This document shows positions 33,257 through 43,129 of a stretch of DNA of 64,000 nt, piece by piece; the stretch's first letter is position 1; each line of letters opens with the position of its first letter. This DNA comes from Lampris incognitus (lineage: Eukaryota; Chordata; Actinopteri; Lampriformes; Lampridae): NCBI RefSeq assembly GCF_029633865.1, contig NC_079211.1, positions 146,620,067-146,684,066 on the forward strand, in the 5' to 3' direction. The notes under the pieces are model-generated. The model worked only from the letters and a program-made list of their open reading frames with translations. It was not told where the DNA came from and did not search any database. A program made the position numbers and the translations under genes.

Positions 33257-34502
33257 AAAAAGTTATAGTTCCGTGTCCTTAAAAAACACAAAGCTCAGTC
33301 ATTCTCCTCACCATTTACCACTGCTAGTGTTAATTTGCCCATTCTTACTAATACAAATGACCAGTTGCACGTTTTTAATCACTTATGCTTACCTGTCCTG
33401 GACATCGTTGCACCTATCAAAACTAAACTCAAGTCCTCTTTCAGAAAAAGAAATTTGTAGCCTTAAAAGAACCAAATATTTGAACACAAATGGAAGTCCA
33501 GTAAAATGCAGGTTCATTACTCGCTGCTCTAAGACTCATTAACTTCATACTATTGTAAGGTAAAGGAAGCCAGGGACCATTATTTCTCACAGCTAATCTC
33601 TGCCAACCAGTGCACCCCCAGAATTCCCTTTAATACCATCAGTCAGCTTCTTAACTCTTCTTCCCCAGCCGACCACAAAAAAATTCTTACCTTTTTCATA
33701 GAAAAGATTGATCATATTACAGGAAATATCAGTCCTCCCACCTCTACAGTGGACATCTCTTGCCCCTCCTTGGATGTTTGGATTGTTTTAGACCAGTATC
33801 ACTGCAGGATCTTGAGAAAACTGTCACTTATGAGACTCTCATCGAGTCCCCTTGATATTATCCTGAGAAACTATTTGAAGAAGCAATAGAGTCAATTGGC
33901 CCTGCACTGCTGACCATCATTAACGGCTATCTGACCTCTGGAGTTGTACCAGATCTTTTTAAAAGGGCTTATGTTCAACCGCTGCTGAAGGGACCCGGTT
34001 TATATCCCACAAATTTAAAAAAGATAATAAATAATAAAATTCTAGAAAAGCACAATATAAATGCGATGATGATGATTATTATTAAACTGCCTTTCATTTC
34101 AAAAATCCTAGAAAAGATGGCGCTAGACCAACTACTACAGGCACTGAATAACATCAATATTTTTGAGGACTTTCAATCTGGGTTCTGCAAGCTACACAGC
34201 ACAGAAACTGCCCTTCATGGAGTCACAAATGATTTACTGATGGATGCAGACTCTGGTGCATGTTCCATGTTATTATTGCTTGACCTCAGTGCAGCTTTTG
34301 TTAGGATTGACCATTCCGTCCTTATTGACAGACTAAAACAGTGGGTGGGTATTACTGGAACTGCTCTGGACTGGTTTTCTGCGTATTTATCCAACAGGGA
34401 ATTTTTTTTTGTGTGTGTCTGTTGGTGAATTTACCTCACGAACAACCGTCACCACACCATCTCTTTCCATAGCTACACAGATGATATTGAGCTGTACCTG
34501 TC
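33257..34502 (+). pseudogene. L2/Maui-type LINE RT, N-terminal half
   Basis: After a degenerate stretch, the frame at 34066 reads KLPFISKILEKMALDQLLQA, FQSGFCKLHSTETALHGVTN, LLDLSAAFVRIDHSVLIDRL (motif A) and KQWVGITGTALDWFSAYLSN. A deletion removes the PQG region. The next motif reads YTDDIELYL instead of YADD just before the TTAA target site of the piggyBac-like element. Confidence 0.82.
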
Positions 34503-34905
34503 TTAACACTAGAACGACCGGGATTTCACTCCTACCTAAAATGACCATGGGTGGTCAAAATGACCGCCAGTTTTTAAACTCTATATTCTATCAAGATAAA
34601 TACCCAATTGAGATATTAATGCATTGCATATGTTAGTATGTCTGTTAAGAAATGACTGTCACCAAAATTAAAATTTTAACAACTATAATAGTATTTTTAA
34701 ACAATTTAAATTTAAGAGAGACTTGGTCGAATTTGAATAGCAAAATTGAAAAAGTGAAAATATTACCTGAAAAACAAAACGGCAGACACATATTGCTAAT
34801 CTAACAAACGTAACAATTCCTATAAAACATGAAATGTAAAAAAAAAAAAAAAACTGAAAATAAATATTAAAGTTCCAAACAACGACCGGAACTGTAAAAA
34901 TACTA

Positions 34906-36482
34906 CAAACCCCAATTCCAATGAAGTTGGGACATTGTGTAAAACGTGAATAAAAACAGAATGCAATGATTTGCAAATCCTTTTCGACCTATATTCAATT
35001 GAATACACTACAAAGACAAGATATTTAATGTTCAAACTGATAAACTCTATTTTTTTTGCAAACGTTCACTCGTTTTGAATTTGATGCCTGCAGCACGTTC
35101 CAAAGAAGCTGGGACAGGGGCAACAAAAGACTGGGAAAGTTGAGGAATGCTCAAAAACCACCTGTTTGGAACATTCCACAGGTGAACTGGGAACAGGTGA
35201 GTGTATAAAAGGAGCATCCCCGAAAGGCTCAGTCGTTCACAAGCAAGGATGGGGTGAGGTTCACCACTTTGTGAACAACTGCGTGAGCAAATAGTCCAAC
35301 AGTTTAAGAACAACGTTTCTCAAGGTACAAATGCAAGGAATTTAGGGATTTCATCATCTCCAGTCCATAATATCATCACAAGATTCAGAGAATCTGGAGA
35401 AATCTCTGCACGTAAGCGGCAAGGCCGAAAACCAACATTGAATGCCCGTGACCTTCGATCCCCCATGCGGCACTGCATTAAAAACCGACATCATTCTGTA
35501 AAGGATATTAGGAACACTTCGAAAAACCATCGTCAGTTAACACAGTTCGTCACTACATCTACAAGTGCAGGTTAAAACTCTACCATGCAAAGCCAAAGCC
35601 ATATATCAACACCACCCAGAAACACCGCCGGCTTCTCTGGCCCGAGCTCATCTGAGATGGACTGACGCAAAGTGGACAAATGTGCTGTGGTCTGACGAGT
35701 CCACATTTCAGATTGTTTTTGGAAATCATGGACGTTGTGTCCTCTGGGCTAAAGAGGAAAAGGACCATCCAGATTGTTCTCAGCCCAAAGTTCAAAAGCC
35801 AGCATCTGTGATGGTATGGGGGTGTGTTAGTGCCCATGGCATCATGGGTAACTTGCACATCTGTGAAGGCACCGTTAATGCTGAAAGGTACATACAGGTT
35901 TTGGAGCAACATATGCTGCCATCCAAGCGACGTCTTTTTCAGGGACGTCCCTGCTTATTTCAGCAAGACAATGCCAAGCCATATTCTGCATGTGTTACAC
36001 CAGCGGGGCTTCGTAGTGAAAGAGTGCGGGTACTGGACTGGCCTGCCTGCAGTCCAGACCCGTCTCCCATTGAACATGTGTGGCGCATTATGAAGCGCAA
36101 AATACGACAACGGAGACCCCGGACTGTTGAGCAACTGAAGTCGTACATCAAGCAAGAATGGGAAAGAATTCCACCTACAAAGCTTCAACAATTAGTGTCC
36201 TCAGTTCCCAAACGCTTATTGAGTGTTGTTAAAAGGAAAGGTGGTGTAACACAGTGGTGAACATGCCCCTGTCCCAGCTTCTTTGGGACGTGTTGCAGGC
36301 ATCAAATTCAAAGTGAGTGAATATTTGCAAAAAAACAATAAAGTTTATCAGTTTTAACATTAAATATCTTGTCTTTGTAGTGTGTTCAATTGAATATAGG
36401 TCGAAAAGGATTTGCAAATCATTGTATTCTGTTTTTATTTATGTTTTACACAACGTCCCAACTTCATTGGAATTGGGGTTTG
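34906..36482 (+). mobile_element. Tc1-like transposon, near full length
   Basis: 1,577 bp. Long terminal inverted repeats start CAAACCCCAATTCCAATGAA and extend at least 140 bp through GATTTGCAAATCCTTTTCGA to AAGACAAGATATTTAA. TA lies on the left (34904-34905); the right dinucleotide is TG, probably a mutated TA. The transposase gene is intact in length but broken by frameshifts. Confidence 0.9.
35260..36260 (+). pseudogene. Tc1-like transposase
   Basis: First frame (35260-35570): LREQIVQQFKNNVSQGTNAR and PVHNIITRFRESGEISARKR, the two helix-turn-helix subdomains, with RQGRKP between them. Second frame (35565-36260, 231 residues): NVLWSDESTFQIVFGNHG (first catalytic Asp), CLFQQDNAKPYSACVTPAGL (second Asp) and DWPACSPDPSPIEHVWRIMK (third acidic residue). 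It ends KRLLSVVKRKGGVTQW. All three acidic residues are visible, but the frameshift near 35.57 kb separates DNA binding from catalysis. Confidence 0.88.
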
Positions 36483-36660
36483 TGGAACGACCGTGGACGC
36501 TGCTGTTTTTAAACTCTATATTCTGTCAGGATAAATACCCAGTTGAGATATTAATGCATTGTATGTGTTAGTATGTCTGTTAAGAAACTAACTGACACCA
36601 AAATTAACATTTTAACAACTTTTAACTCTAGTTTTCAAACAATTTAGAATAGCCACTGTC

Positions 36661-37036
36661 CGTCCATCCATCCATTATCTTAACCGCTTATCCTGCTCTC
36701 GGGGTCGCAGGGATGATGGAGCCTATTCCAGCAGTCATTGGGTGGCAGGCGGGGATACACCCTGGACAGGGCACCAGGCCCATCACAGGGCTGACACACA
36801 CCCATTCATACCTAGGTACAATTTAGTATGGCAGATTCACCTGACCTACATGTCTTTGGCCTGTGGGAGGAAACTGGAGCCCCCGGAGGAGATCCACGCA
36901 GACACGGGGAGAACATGCAAACTCCACACAGAGGATGACCCTGGATGACCCACCAAGGTTGGACTACCCCGGGGCTCAAACCCAGGACCTTCTTGCTATG
37001 AGGCGACTGCGCTAACCACTGCGCCATCGTGCCACT
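36661..37036 (-). mobile_element. V-SINE, near full length
   Basis: Minus-strand copy with (ATGG)n tail, 3' body, core and tRNA-like head ending at CGCTAACCACTGCGCCAT. Nested in the piggyBac-like element. Confidence 0.9.
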
Positions 37037-37539
37037 CATGTCTTTGAACAGCTGGACCAAACATGAAACATTAAAGGTCCGGGGCTGAAATGGAGAGGTC
37101 GTCTTAACGTCTCAATGCAACAATAAAATGGTTTGTTCAGAGGGGACTTCCAATGTCTGTAAATACTGCAGCGCCTCAGTGGTAGTCATGGTGCGTCTGT
37201 AACCACACATGTAGGCAATAATCAAAAATCAAGTTTAGACTATTTTTCTGCACTGGAGGACGCTAGTTTTTTTTCTAGGACAGAGCAATGAATTTTGCAA
37301 AGTAAATAATGCGACCCAAACATGTCATAAATAGTGACATGAGGCGCATGATTACATGCAAATTATGAGCAGCCATGATGACTGCCCATGGTCTTTTAGG
37401 GAGATCTTATCATAACTTTTTTTTGTGCAATTGATCTAAAACTAATTTTAAATGGAAATATATGCAATTTTAGGTGAATTCAGGGAGCGGCAGGTCTGTA
37501 TCCTTTTTTCCCACAAAGTCATTAAACTTTGAAAGAACT

Positions 37540-38896
37540 TTTGAGACAAGGAGACCTGTTGGTGGAATGAGGAAGTACAGCAAAGTATACAGAGGAAGAG
37601 GTCGGCAAAGAAGAAGTGGGATAGTCAGAGAGATGAAGAAAGTAGACAGGAGTACAAGGAGATGCAGCGTAAAGCGAAGAGAGATGTGGCAAAGGAAAAG
37701 GCGTATGGTGAGTTGTATGACAGGTTAGACACTAAGGAAGGAGAAAAGGACTTGTACCGATTGGCTAGACAGAGGGACCAAGCTGCAAAGGATGTGCAGC
37801 AAGTTAGGGTGATCAAGGATAGAGATGGAAATGTGCTGACAAGGTGGAAGGAGTACTCTGAGGGGCTGATGAATGAAGAAAATGAGAGCGAAGGTTGGAT
37901 GATGTTGGGATAGTGAATCAGGAAGTTCAGTGGGTTAGCAAGGAGGAAGTGAGGGCAGCTATGAAGAGGATGAAGAGTGGAAAGGCAGTTGGCCCTGATG
38001 ATATTTAGGAGCGATGGCAGTGGGGTTTTTAACTAGATTGTTTAACACAATCTTGGAAAATGAGAGGATGCCTGAGGAGTGGAGAAGAAGTATACTGGTA
38101 CCAATTTTCAAGAACAAGGGCGATGTGCAGAACTGTAACAACTACAGAGGTATAAAGTTGATCAGCCACAGCATGAAGATTTGGGAAAGAGTAATAGAAG
38201 CTAGGTTAAGAGGAGAGGTGACGATCATGTTGATTGAGAAGTATAGAGAAGGCCAGAAAGAGTTGCGTTGTGTCTTTGTGGTTATAGAGAAAGCATACGA
38301 CAGGGTGCTGAGAGAGGAGGTGTGGTATTGTATGAGGAAGTCGGGAGTTGCAGAGAAGTATGTAGGAGTGGTGCAGGATATGTATGAGGGCAGTGTGACA
38401 GAGGTGAGGTGTGTGGTTGGAATGACAGATGGGTTCAAGGTGGAGGTGGGATTACATCAAGGATCGGCTCTGAGCCCTTTCTTGTTTGCAATGGTGATGG
38501 ACAGGTTGACAGATGAGATCAGGCAGGAGTCTCTGTGGACTATGATGTTTGCAGATGACATTGTCATCTGTAGTGAGTAGGGTGCAGGTGGAGGAGAGCC
38601 TGGAGAGGTGGAGGTATGCACTGGAGAGAAGAGGAATGAAAGTCAGCAGGAGCAAGACGGAATACCTATGTGTGAATGAGAGGGAGGACAGTGGAATGGT
38701 CAGGATGCAAGAAGTGGAGGTGACAAAGGCATATGAGTTTAAGTACTTGGGGTCAACTGTCCAAAGTAACGGGGAGTGCAGTAGAGAGTGCAGGCAGGGT
38801 GGAGTGGGTGGAGAAGTGTGTCAGGAGTGATTTGTGACAGAAGGGTATCAGCAAGAGTTAAAGGGAAAGTTTACAAGATGGTTGTGAGACCAGCTA
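37540..38896 (+). pseudogene. RTE-like reverse transcriptase
   Basis: Frames in order: KAYGELYDRLDTKEGEKDLY, WKEYSEGLMNEENE, MKRMKSGKAVGPDDI (fingers), MPEEWRRSILVPIFKNKGDV, NYRGIKLISHSMKIWERVIE. Motif A reads FVVIEKAYDRV, where the catalytic Asp of FVD has become Val (38274-38288). Then come VGLHQGSALSPFLFAMVMDR and MMFADDIVICSE (intact FADD). About 20 residues are deleted between RLRGEV and IEKYREG. It is inactive. Confidence 0.8.
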
Positions 38897-39275
38897 CACT
38901 ACCGTTCAAAAGTTTGGGATCACCCAAACAATTTTGTGTTTTCCATGAAAAGTCACACTTATTCACCACCATATGTTGTGAAATGAATAGAAAATAGAGT
39001 CAAGACATTGACAAGGTTAGAAATAATGATTTGTATTTGAAATAAGATTTTTTTTATATCAAACTTTGCTTTCGTCAAAGAATCCTCCATTTGCAGCAAT
39101 TACAGCATTGCAGACCTTTGGCATTCTAGCTGTTAATTTGTTGAGGTAATCTGGAGAAATTGCACCCCACGCTTCCAGAAGCAGCTCCCACAAGTTGGAT
39201 TGGTTGGATGGGCACTTCTTTGAGCAGATTGAGTTTCTGGAGCATCACATTTGTGGGGTCAATTAAACGCTCAAA

Positions 39276-39470
39276 ATGGCCAGAAAAAGAGAACTTTCAT
39301 CTGAAACTCGACAGTCTATTCTTGTTCTTAGAAATGAAGGCTATTCCATGCGAGAAATTGCTAAGAAATTGAAGATTTCCTACACCGGTGTGTACTACTC
39401 CCTTCAGAGGACAGCACAAACAGGCTCTAACAGGTACTATTTAATGAAGATGCCAGTTGGGGACCTGTGA
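39276..39470 (+). pseudogene. Tc1 transposase N-terminal fragment (left arm, copy 2)
   Basis: MARKRELSSETRQSILVLRN start, identical in translation to the copy-1 fragment. It contains the first helix-turn-helix only. Confidence 0.9.
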
Positions 39471-39714
39471 GGCGTCTGTTTCTCAAACTAGAGACTCTAA
39501 TGTACTTATCTTCTTGCTCAGTTGTGCAACGCGGCCTCCCACTTCTTTTTCTACTCTGGTTAGAGCCTGTTTGTGCTGTCCTCTGAAGGGAGTAGTACAC
39601 ACCGGTGTAGGAAATCTTCAATTTCTTAGCAATTTCTCGCATGGAATAGCCTTCATTTCTAAGAACAAGAATAGACTGTCGAGTTTCAGATGAAAGTTCT
39701 CTTTTTCTGGCCAT
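39427..39714 (-). pseudogene. Tc1 transposase N-terminal fragment (right arm, copy 2)
   Basis: 95 residues, identical in translation to the 23426-23713 fragment, ending RRLTGPQLASSLNSTC. The frame stays open in both genomic copies. Confidence 0.9.
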
Positions 39715-40553
39715 TTTGAGCGTTTAATTGACCCCACAAACGTGATGCTCCAGAAACTCAATCTGCTCAAAGAAGTGCCCATCCAACCAATCCAACTTGT
39801 GGGAGCTGCTTCTGGAAGCGTGGGGTGCAATTTCTCCAGATTACCTCAACAAATTAATAGCTAGAATGCCAAAGGTCTGCAATGCTGTAATTGCTGCAAA
39901 TGGAGGATTCTTTGACGAAAGCAAAGTTTGATGTAAAAAAAATCTTATTTCAAATACAAATCATTATTTCTAACCTTGTCAATGTCTTGACTCTATTTTC
40001 TATTCATTTCACAACATATGGTGGTGAATAAGTGTGACTTTTCATGGAAAACACGAAATTGTTTGGGTGATCCCAAACTTTTGAACGGTAGTGTATGTTA
40101 TATGGTTTGGAGACAGTGGCACTGACGAAAAGACAGGAGGAGGAGCTGGAGGTGGCAGAGATGAAGATGCTAAGATTTTCACTGGGAGTGATGAAGGAGG
40201 ACAGGATTAGGAACGATTATATTAGGGGGGACCGCTGAAGTTGGATGGTTTGGAGACAAAGCAAGAGAGGCAAAATTGAGATGGTTTGGACATGTGTGGA
40301 GGAGAGATGCTGGGTATACTGGGAGAAGGATGCTGAATATGGAGCTGCCAGGGAAGAGGAGAAGAGGAAGGCCAAAGAGGAGGTTTATGGACGTGGTGAG
40401 GGAGGACATGCAGGTGGCTGGTGTGACAGAGGAAGACGTAGAAGACAGGAAGAAATGGACACGGATGATCCACTGTGGCGCCCCCTAACGGGAGCAGCCG
40501 AAAGTAATGGTAGATTAAACTGGTCATAATGACCGTCTTGGTCGTTCTATTAA

Positions 40554-40706
40554 ACCTTCGGAAACCAGTAAGTTTGCTTCACTACATAGCTGCCTATTTG
40601 ACATAACGAGCTGGATGTCCCAAAATTTAACTCTTGACAAGACACAAGTTCTCATCGTTGACACTGAACATGTCTCAAAACAACTATTTTGATGACAGTT
40701 TTGCCA
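40554..40706 (+). pseudogene. L2/Maui-type LINE, continuation
   Basis: SETSKFASLHSCLFDITSWM, then NLTLDKTQVLIVDTEHVSK, the part of L2 RT just after the YADD loop. It joins the 34502 end across the piggyBac-like element. Confidence 0.75.
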
Positions 40707-41566
40707 GCAGCCATACCAACATGTACCCTGGCTCTGCCAAATGACGGAAGCTAAGCAGGTATGGGCTTGGCTAGTACTTGGATGGGAGACGGCCCGGGAA
40801 AACTGAGTTGCTGCCGGAAGGTATATTGGTGGGCCAGTAGTGGGCAGTCATCCCTCTGGTCCTAATAAAAACAACAAATCCCAATGCCCCAGTGCAGTGA
40901 CGGGGACACTGTGCTATCGGAGATTCAGATGAGGCATTAAACCGAGGTCCTGACTCACTGTGGTCGTTAGAGACCCCATGGCACTTATCACAAAGAGTAG
41001 GGGGTTCCCCGGTGTCCTGGCAAAATTCCCAACCTGGCTCTCTCCATCTGGCCACCTAATCATCCCCCCCGTGTAATTTTATTTTATTTATTTTATTTTA
41101 TTTTATTTTACTGCTTATTAATCCCAGTGGGGAAATTCTTCGTCTGCATTTAACCCATCCTAGCGGTGTAGCTAGGAGCAGGGACCAACTCCAGTTCATC
41201 TTGCCACGCCTCGGGTCAGGGGCACAGACGGGAGTATCATCACTAAAATGCACGTCTTTTTGATGGTGGGGGAAACCGGGGCACCCGGAGAAAACCCACG
41301 CAGACACGGGGAGAACATGCAAACTCCACACAGAAAGGATCTGGGATAATTGGCATAATTGGCTCAATGATTCCTCCCTCTCCACCTCAAGCTGATGTGT
41401 GGTGAGCGTTCCGGTACAAAATGGCTGCCGTGCATCACCCAGGTGGTGCTACACATTGGTGGTGGTTGAAGTGAGTTGCCCCCCTTCAATGTGAAGCGCT
41501 CTGGGTGTCTAGAAAAGCGCTATATAAATGTAATGATTATCATTATTATTATTATTATTATTCCTT
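40707..41566 (+). mobile_element. 5S rRNA-derived SINE
   Basis: The head (about 40707-40820) follows the 5S rRNA order: GCCATACCA, GGAAGCTAAGCAGG (box A region), then TAGTACTTGGATGGGAGAC (box C region). A body follows, with a 3' end GCGCTCTGGGTGTCTAGAAA and (TTA)n that resembles an L2/CR1-type tail. The body is interrupted by a minus-strand V-SINE. SINE3-type elements use 5S promoters; membership is inferred from the head. Confidence 0.78.
41100..41345 (-). mobile_element. V-SINE subfamily copy inside the 5S SINE
   Basis: Minus-strand core (CATGTTCTCCCCGTGTCTGC on that strand) with a different 3' body (GGTTAAATGCAGACGAAG-like) and an ATTTT-rich tail at 41075-41112. The tRNA-like head is missing. 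Same subfamily as 48545-48800. Confidence 0.75.
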
Positions 41567-41715
41567 GGCCTCCTCACTCCCAACATAAATTCAGCTACAA
41601 AAAAAATCTGGGTGTTATTCTGGATTGCAACTTGAACCTGGAGCAACATCTAAAAAAAGTAGTCCGGCCATTTATTTTATTTATTTTTAATCAACTGAGG
41701 AATATTTAAAAACTG
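41567..41715 (+). pseudogene. L2/Maui-type LINE, continuation
   Basis: HKFSYKKNLGVILDCNLNLE, then QHLKKVV and NQLRNI, the thumb region of L2 RT (pattern NLGVxxDxxLxxxxHxxxxV). Confidence 0.78.
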
Positions 41716-42296
41716 GATCAGTTCTGTCTGGAGAGAGCCCTCCTCTGTTGCTCTCCCTGAGGTTTCTTCCTATTTTTTCTCCCTGTTGAAGCTTTTTTTT
41801 TCCTAAGGGAGTTTTTCCTTATCTGATGTGAGGGTCTAAGGACGGGATGTTGTGTTGCTGTAAAGCCCCTTGAGGCAAATTTGTGGTAATGGGCTATACA
41901 CAGCATGGTGGCGCAGGGGTTAGCACGGTCGCCTCACAGCAAGAAGGTCCTGGGTTCGAGGCCCGGGGTAGTCCAACCTTTGGGGTCGTCCTCTGTGTGG
42001 AGTTGGGATGTTCTCCCCGTGTCTGGGTGGGTTTCCTCCGGGGGCTCCGGTTTCCTCCCACAGTCCAAAGACATGTAGGTCAGGTGACTCGGCCTCACTA
42101 AATTGTCCCTTGGTGTGTGTGTTTGTCTGTGTGTGTCGACCCTGTGTGATGGCCTGGCGGCCTGTTCGGGGCGTCTCCCCGCCTGCTGCCCAGTGACTGC
42201 TGGGATAGGCTGCAGCATCCCCGCGACCCTGAGAGCAGAATAAGCGGTTCGGATAATGGATGGATGGGCTATAAAGATAAGATTGACTTGACTTGA
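41716..42296 (+). mobile_element. LINE 3' UTR fragment inserted in L2, with SINE inside
   Basis: Same 3' UTR type as 20.6 kb: TCTGGAGAGAGCCCTCCTCT, GAGGGTCTAAGGACGGGATG and TTGACTTGACTTGACT tail. It is a strongly 5'-truncated retroposed LINE tail, later split by the V-SINE at 41899-42265. Confidence 0.7.
41899..42265 (+). mobile_element. V-SINE with perfect 8-bp TSD
   Basis: Full-length copy; head GGTGGCGCAGGGGTTAGCAC and GGGTTCGAGGCCC, core, body and short tail. The target duplication GGGCTATA is at 41891-41898 and 42266-42273. Confidence 0.92.
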
Positions 42297-42745
42297 CTCA
42301 TCCTCAGTAACGCAGATAAAATTATTCATGCCCTTATATCCTCCCGCCTCGATTACTGTAAAGCCTTGTTTACTCGCCTTAGCAGCTCAGCTATGGAGCG
42401 GCTCCAAATTGAGCAGTTAGAGTATTGACCAAAGCAAAGTGATTTTCCCACATCACACCAGCCCTGGCTTCCCGGCACTGGCTTCCAGTCTCCTGTAGAA
42501 TCCGTTTTAAAGTGTTTTTAATCACACAAGGCTCGGAACGATCCGGCACCGGACTGTGGAACCGCTCCTTACTAAACCTTCCTGTCCAGGCAGGGCCCGC
42601 AGGCCCGCCGGTATGGGTCTTTTCACCGTTCCAGAGTCCAGGTTCAAAACGAAGGGTGTTGGAGCCGGTGCAGTACTGGCTCCACGGCTCTGGAGCAGGT
42701 CAGGTCAGCTGACTCCGCTGCTGCTTTACGTCTCATCTTAAAACT
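42297..42745 (+). pseudogene. L2/Maui-type LINE C-terminus
   Basis: DKIIHALISSRLDYCKALFT, then RLSSSAMERLQIEQLE. Broken frames covering HITPALASRHWLPVSCRIR-like and NRSLLNLPVQAG follow, ending with LKTHYYR-like sequence. This closes the L2 copy that began near 32.4 kb. Confidence 0.78.
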
Positions 42746-43121
42746 CATTACTACAGAATGCCCCCCCCCCCCAGTAACTGATTTTCCTTGGTTCAGGAGC
42801 TGCTGGTTTTATCTGTTTTATCCACATAGGTCGTTTGTTCCCACCCCGCGACGCTGCTAATTACGCAGGACTCGTGGGAGGACGTTGGGGCGTTGTCACT
42901 GTTCATGCGAAGTGAAGATGTGAAAGTAAGCAAACACAACTCGGCGAGGTTTGTGACGAAACCCAACAGTTTACAAGAGTAGAAATAGTTCCCACACTCC
43001 CCCATCTCTTGATTGATAACGAAGGTCAAAGGTCACACGATGACGTGGCACCCGAAACATCAGATTGTCGTTAGTTACTGAACTAAAACATAACTGTAGG
43101 TCGTAATAAGCTGTACAAATG
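42746..43121. other. No gene recognised
   Basis: Unique-looking sequence left of the MITE target duplication. Confidence 0.4.
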
Positions 43122-43129
43122 AGCTAGAG

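Larger units (their letters stand above)
38897..40093. mobile_element. Palindromic Tc1-derived foldback element, copy 2
   Basis: 1,197 bp, the same length as copy 1: arms 38897-39431 and 39559-40093, loop 39432-39558. TA duplications lie at 38895-38896 and 40094-40095. It is almost identical to copy 1 base for base. Its target is the C-terminal region of the RTE-like LINE, proven by the empty site in copy A. Confidence 0.95.
37535..40510 (+). mobile_element. RTE-like LINE (copy C), split by foldback element
   Basis: Coding sequence runs from ETCWWNEEVQQSIQRKRSAK through the RT to [19 protein letters not shown] at 38895. It is cut by the Tc1 foldback element, and continues at 40096 with MLYGLETVALT-type sequence to GRRMLNMELPGKRRRGRPKR and the CCCCTAACGGGAGCAGCCG end. 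The uninterrupted copy A at the window start shows the empty site (CAGCTATGTTGTATGG), so the break is an insertion with TA duplication. 5'-truncated. Confidence 0.82.
34507..40549. mobile_element. piggyBac-like non-autonomous element (host of nested TEs)
   Basis: Bounded by TTAA at 34503-34506 and 40550-40553. The left end is CACTAGAACGACCGGG and the right end, inverted, is TAGAACGACCAAGACGG. AATGACC/GGTCA motifs lie just inside both ends. L2 coding sequence stops at the left TTAA (ELYLS) and resumes at the right one (SETSKFASLHS, after a frame slip). The element itself is about 1.1 kb; the rest is nested: a Tc1 (34906-36482), a V-SINE (36661-37036) and an RTE-like LINE (37535-40510). A roughly 165-bp direct repeat lies on both sides of the Tc1 (34553-34715 and about 36505-36655). 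No transposase is present. Confidence 0.7.

Noticed and set aside
40707..40820. Functional 5S rRNA gene
   Set aside because: Many mismatches to 5S rRNA and fused to a SINE body with a LINE-type tail.
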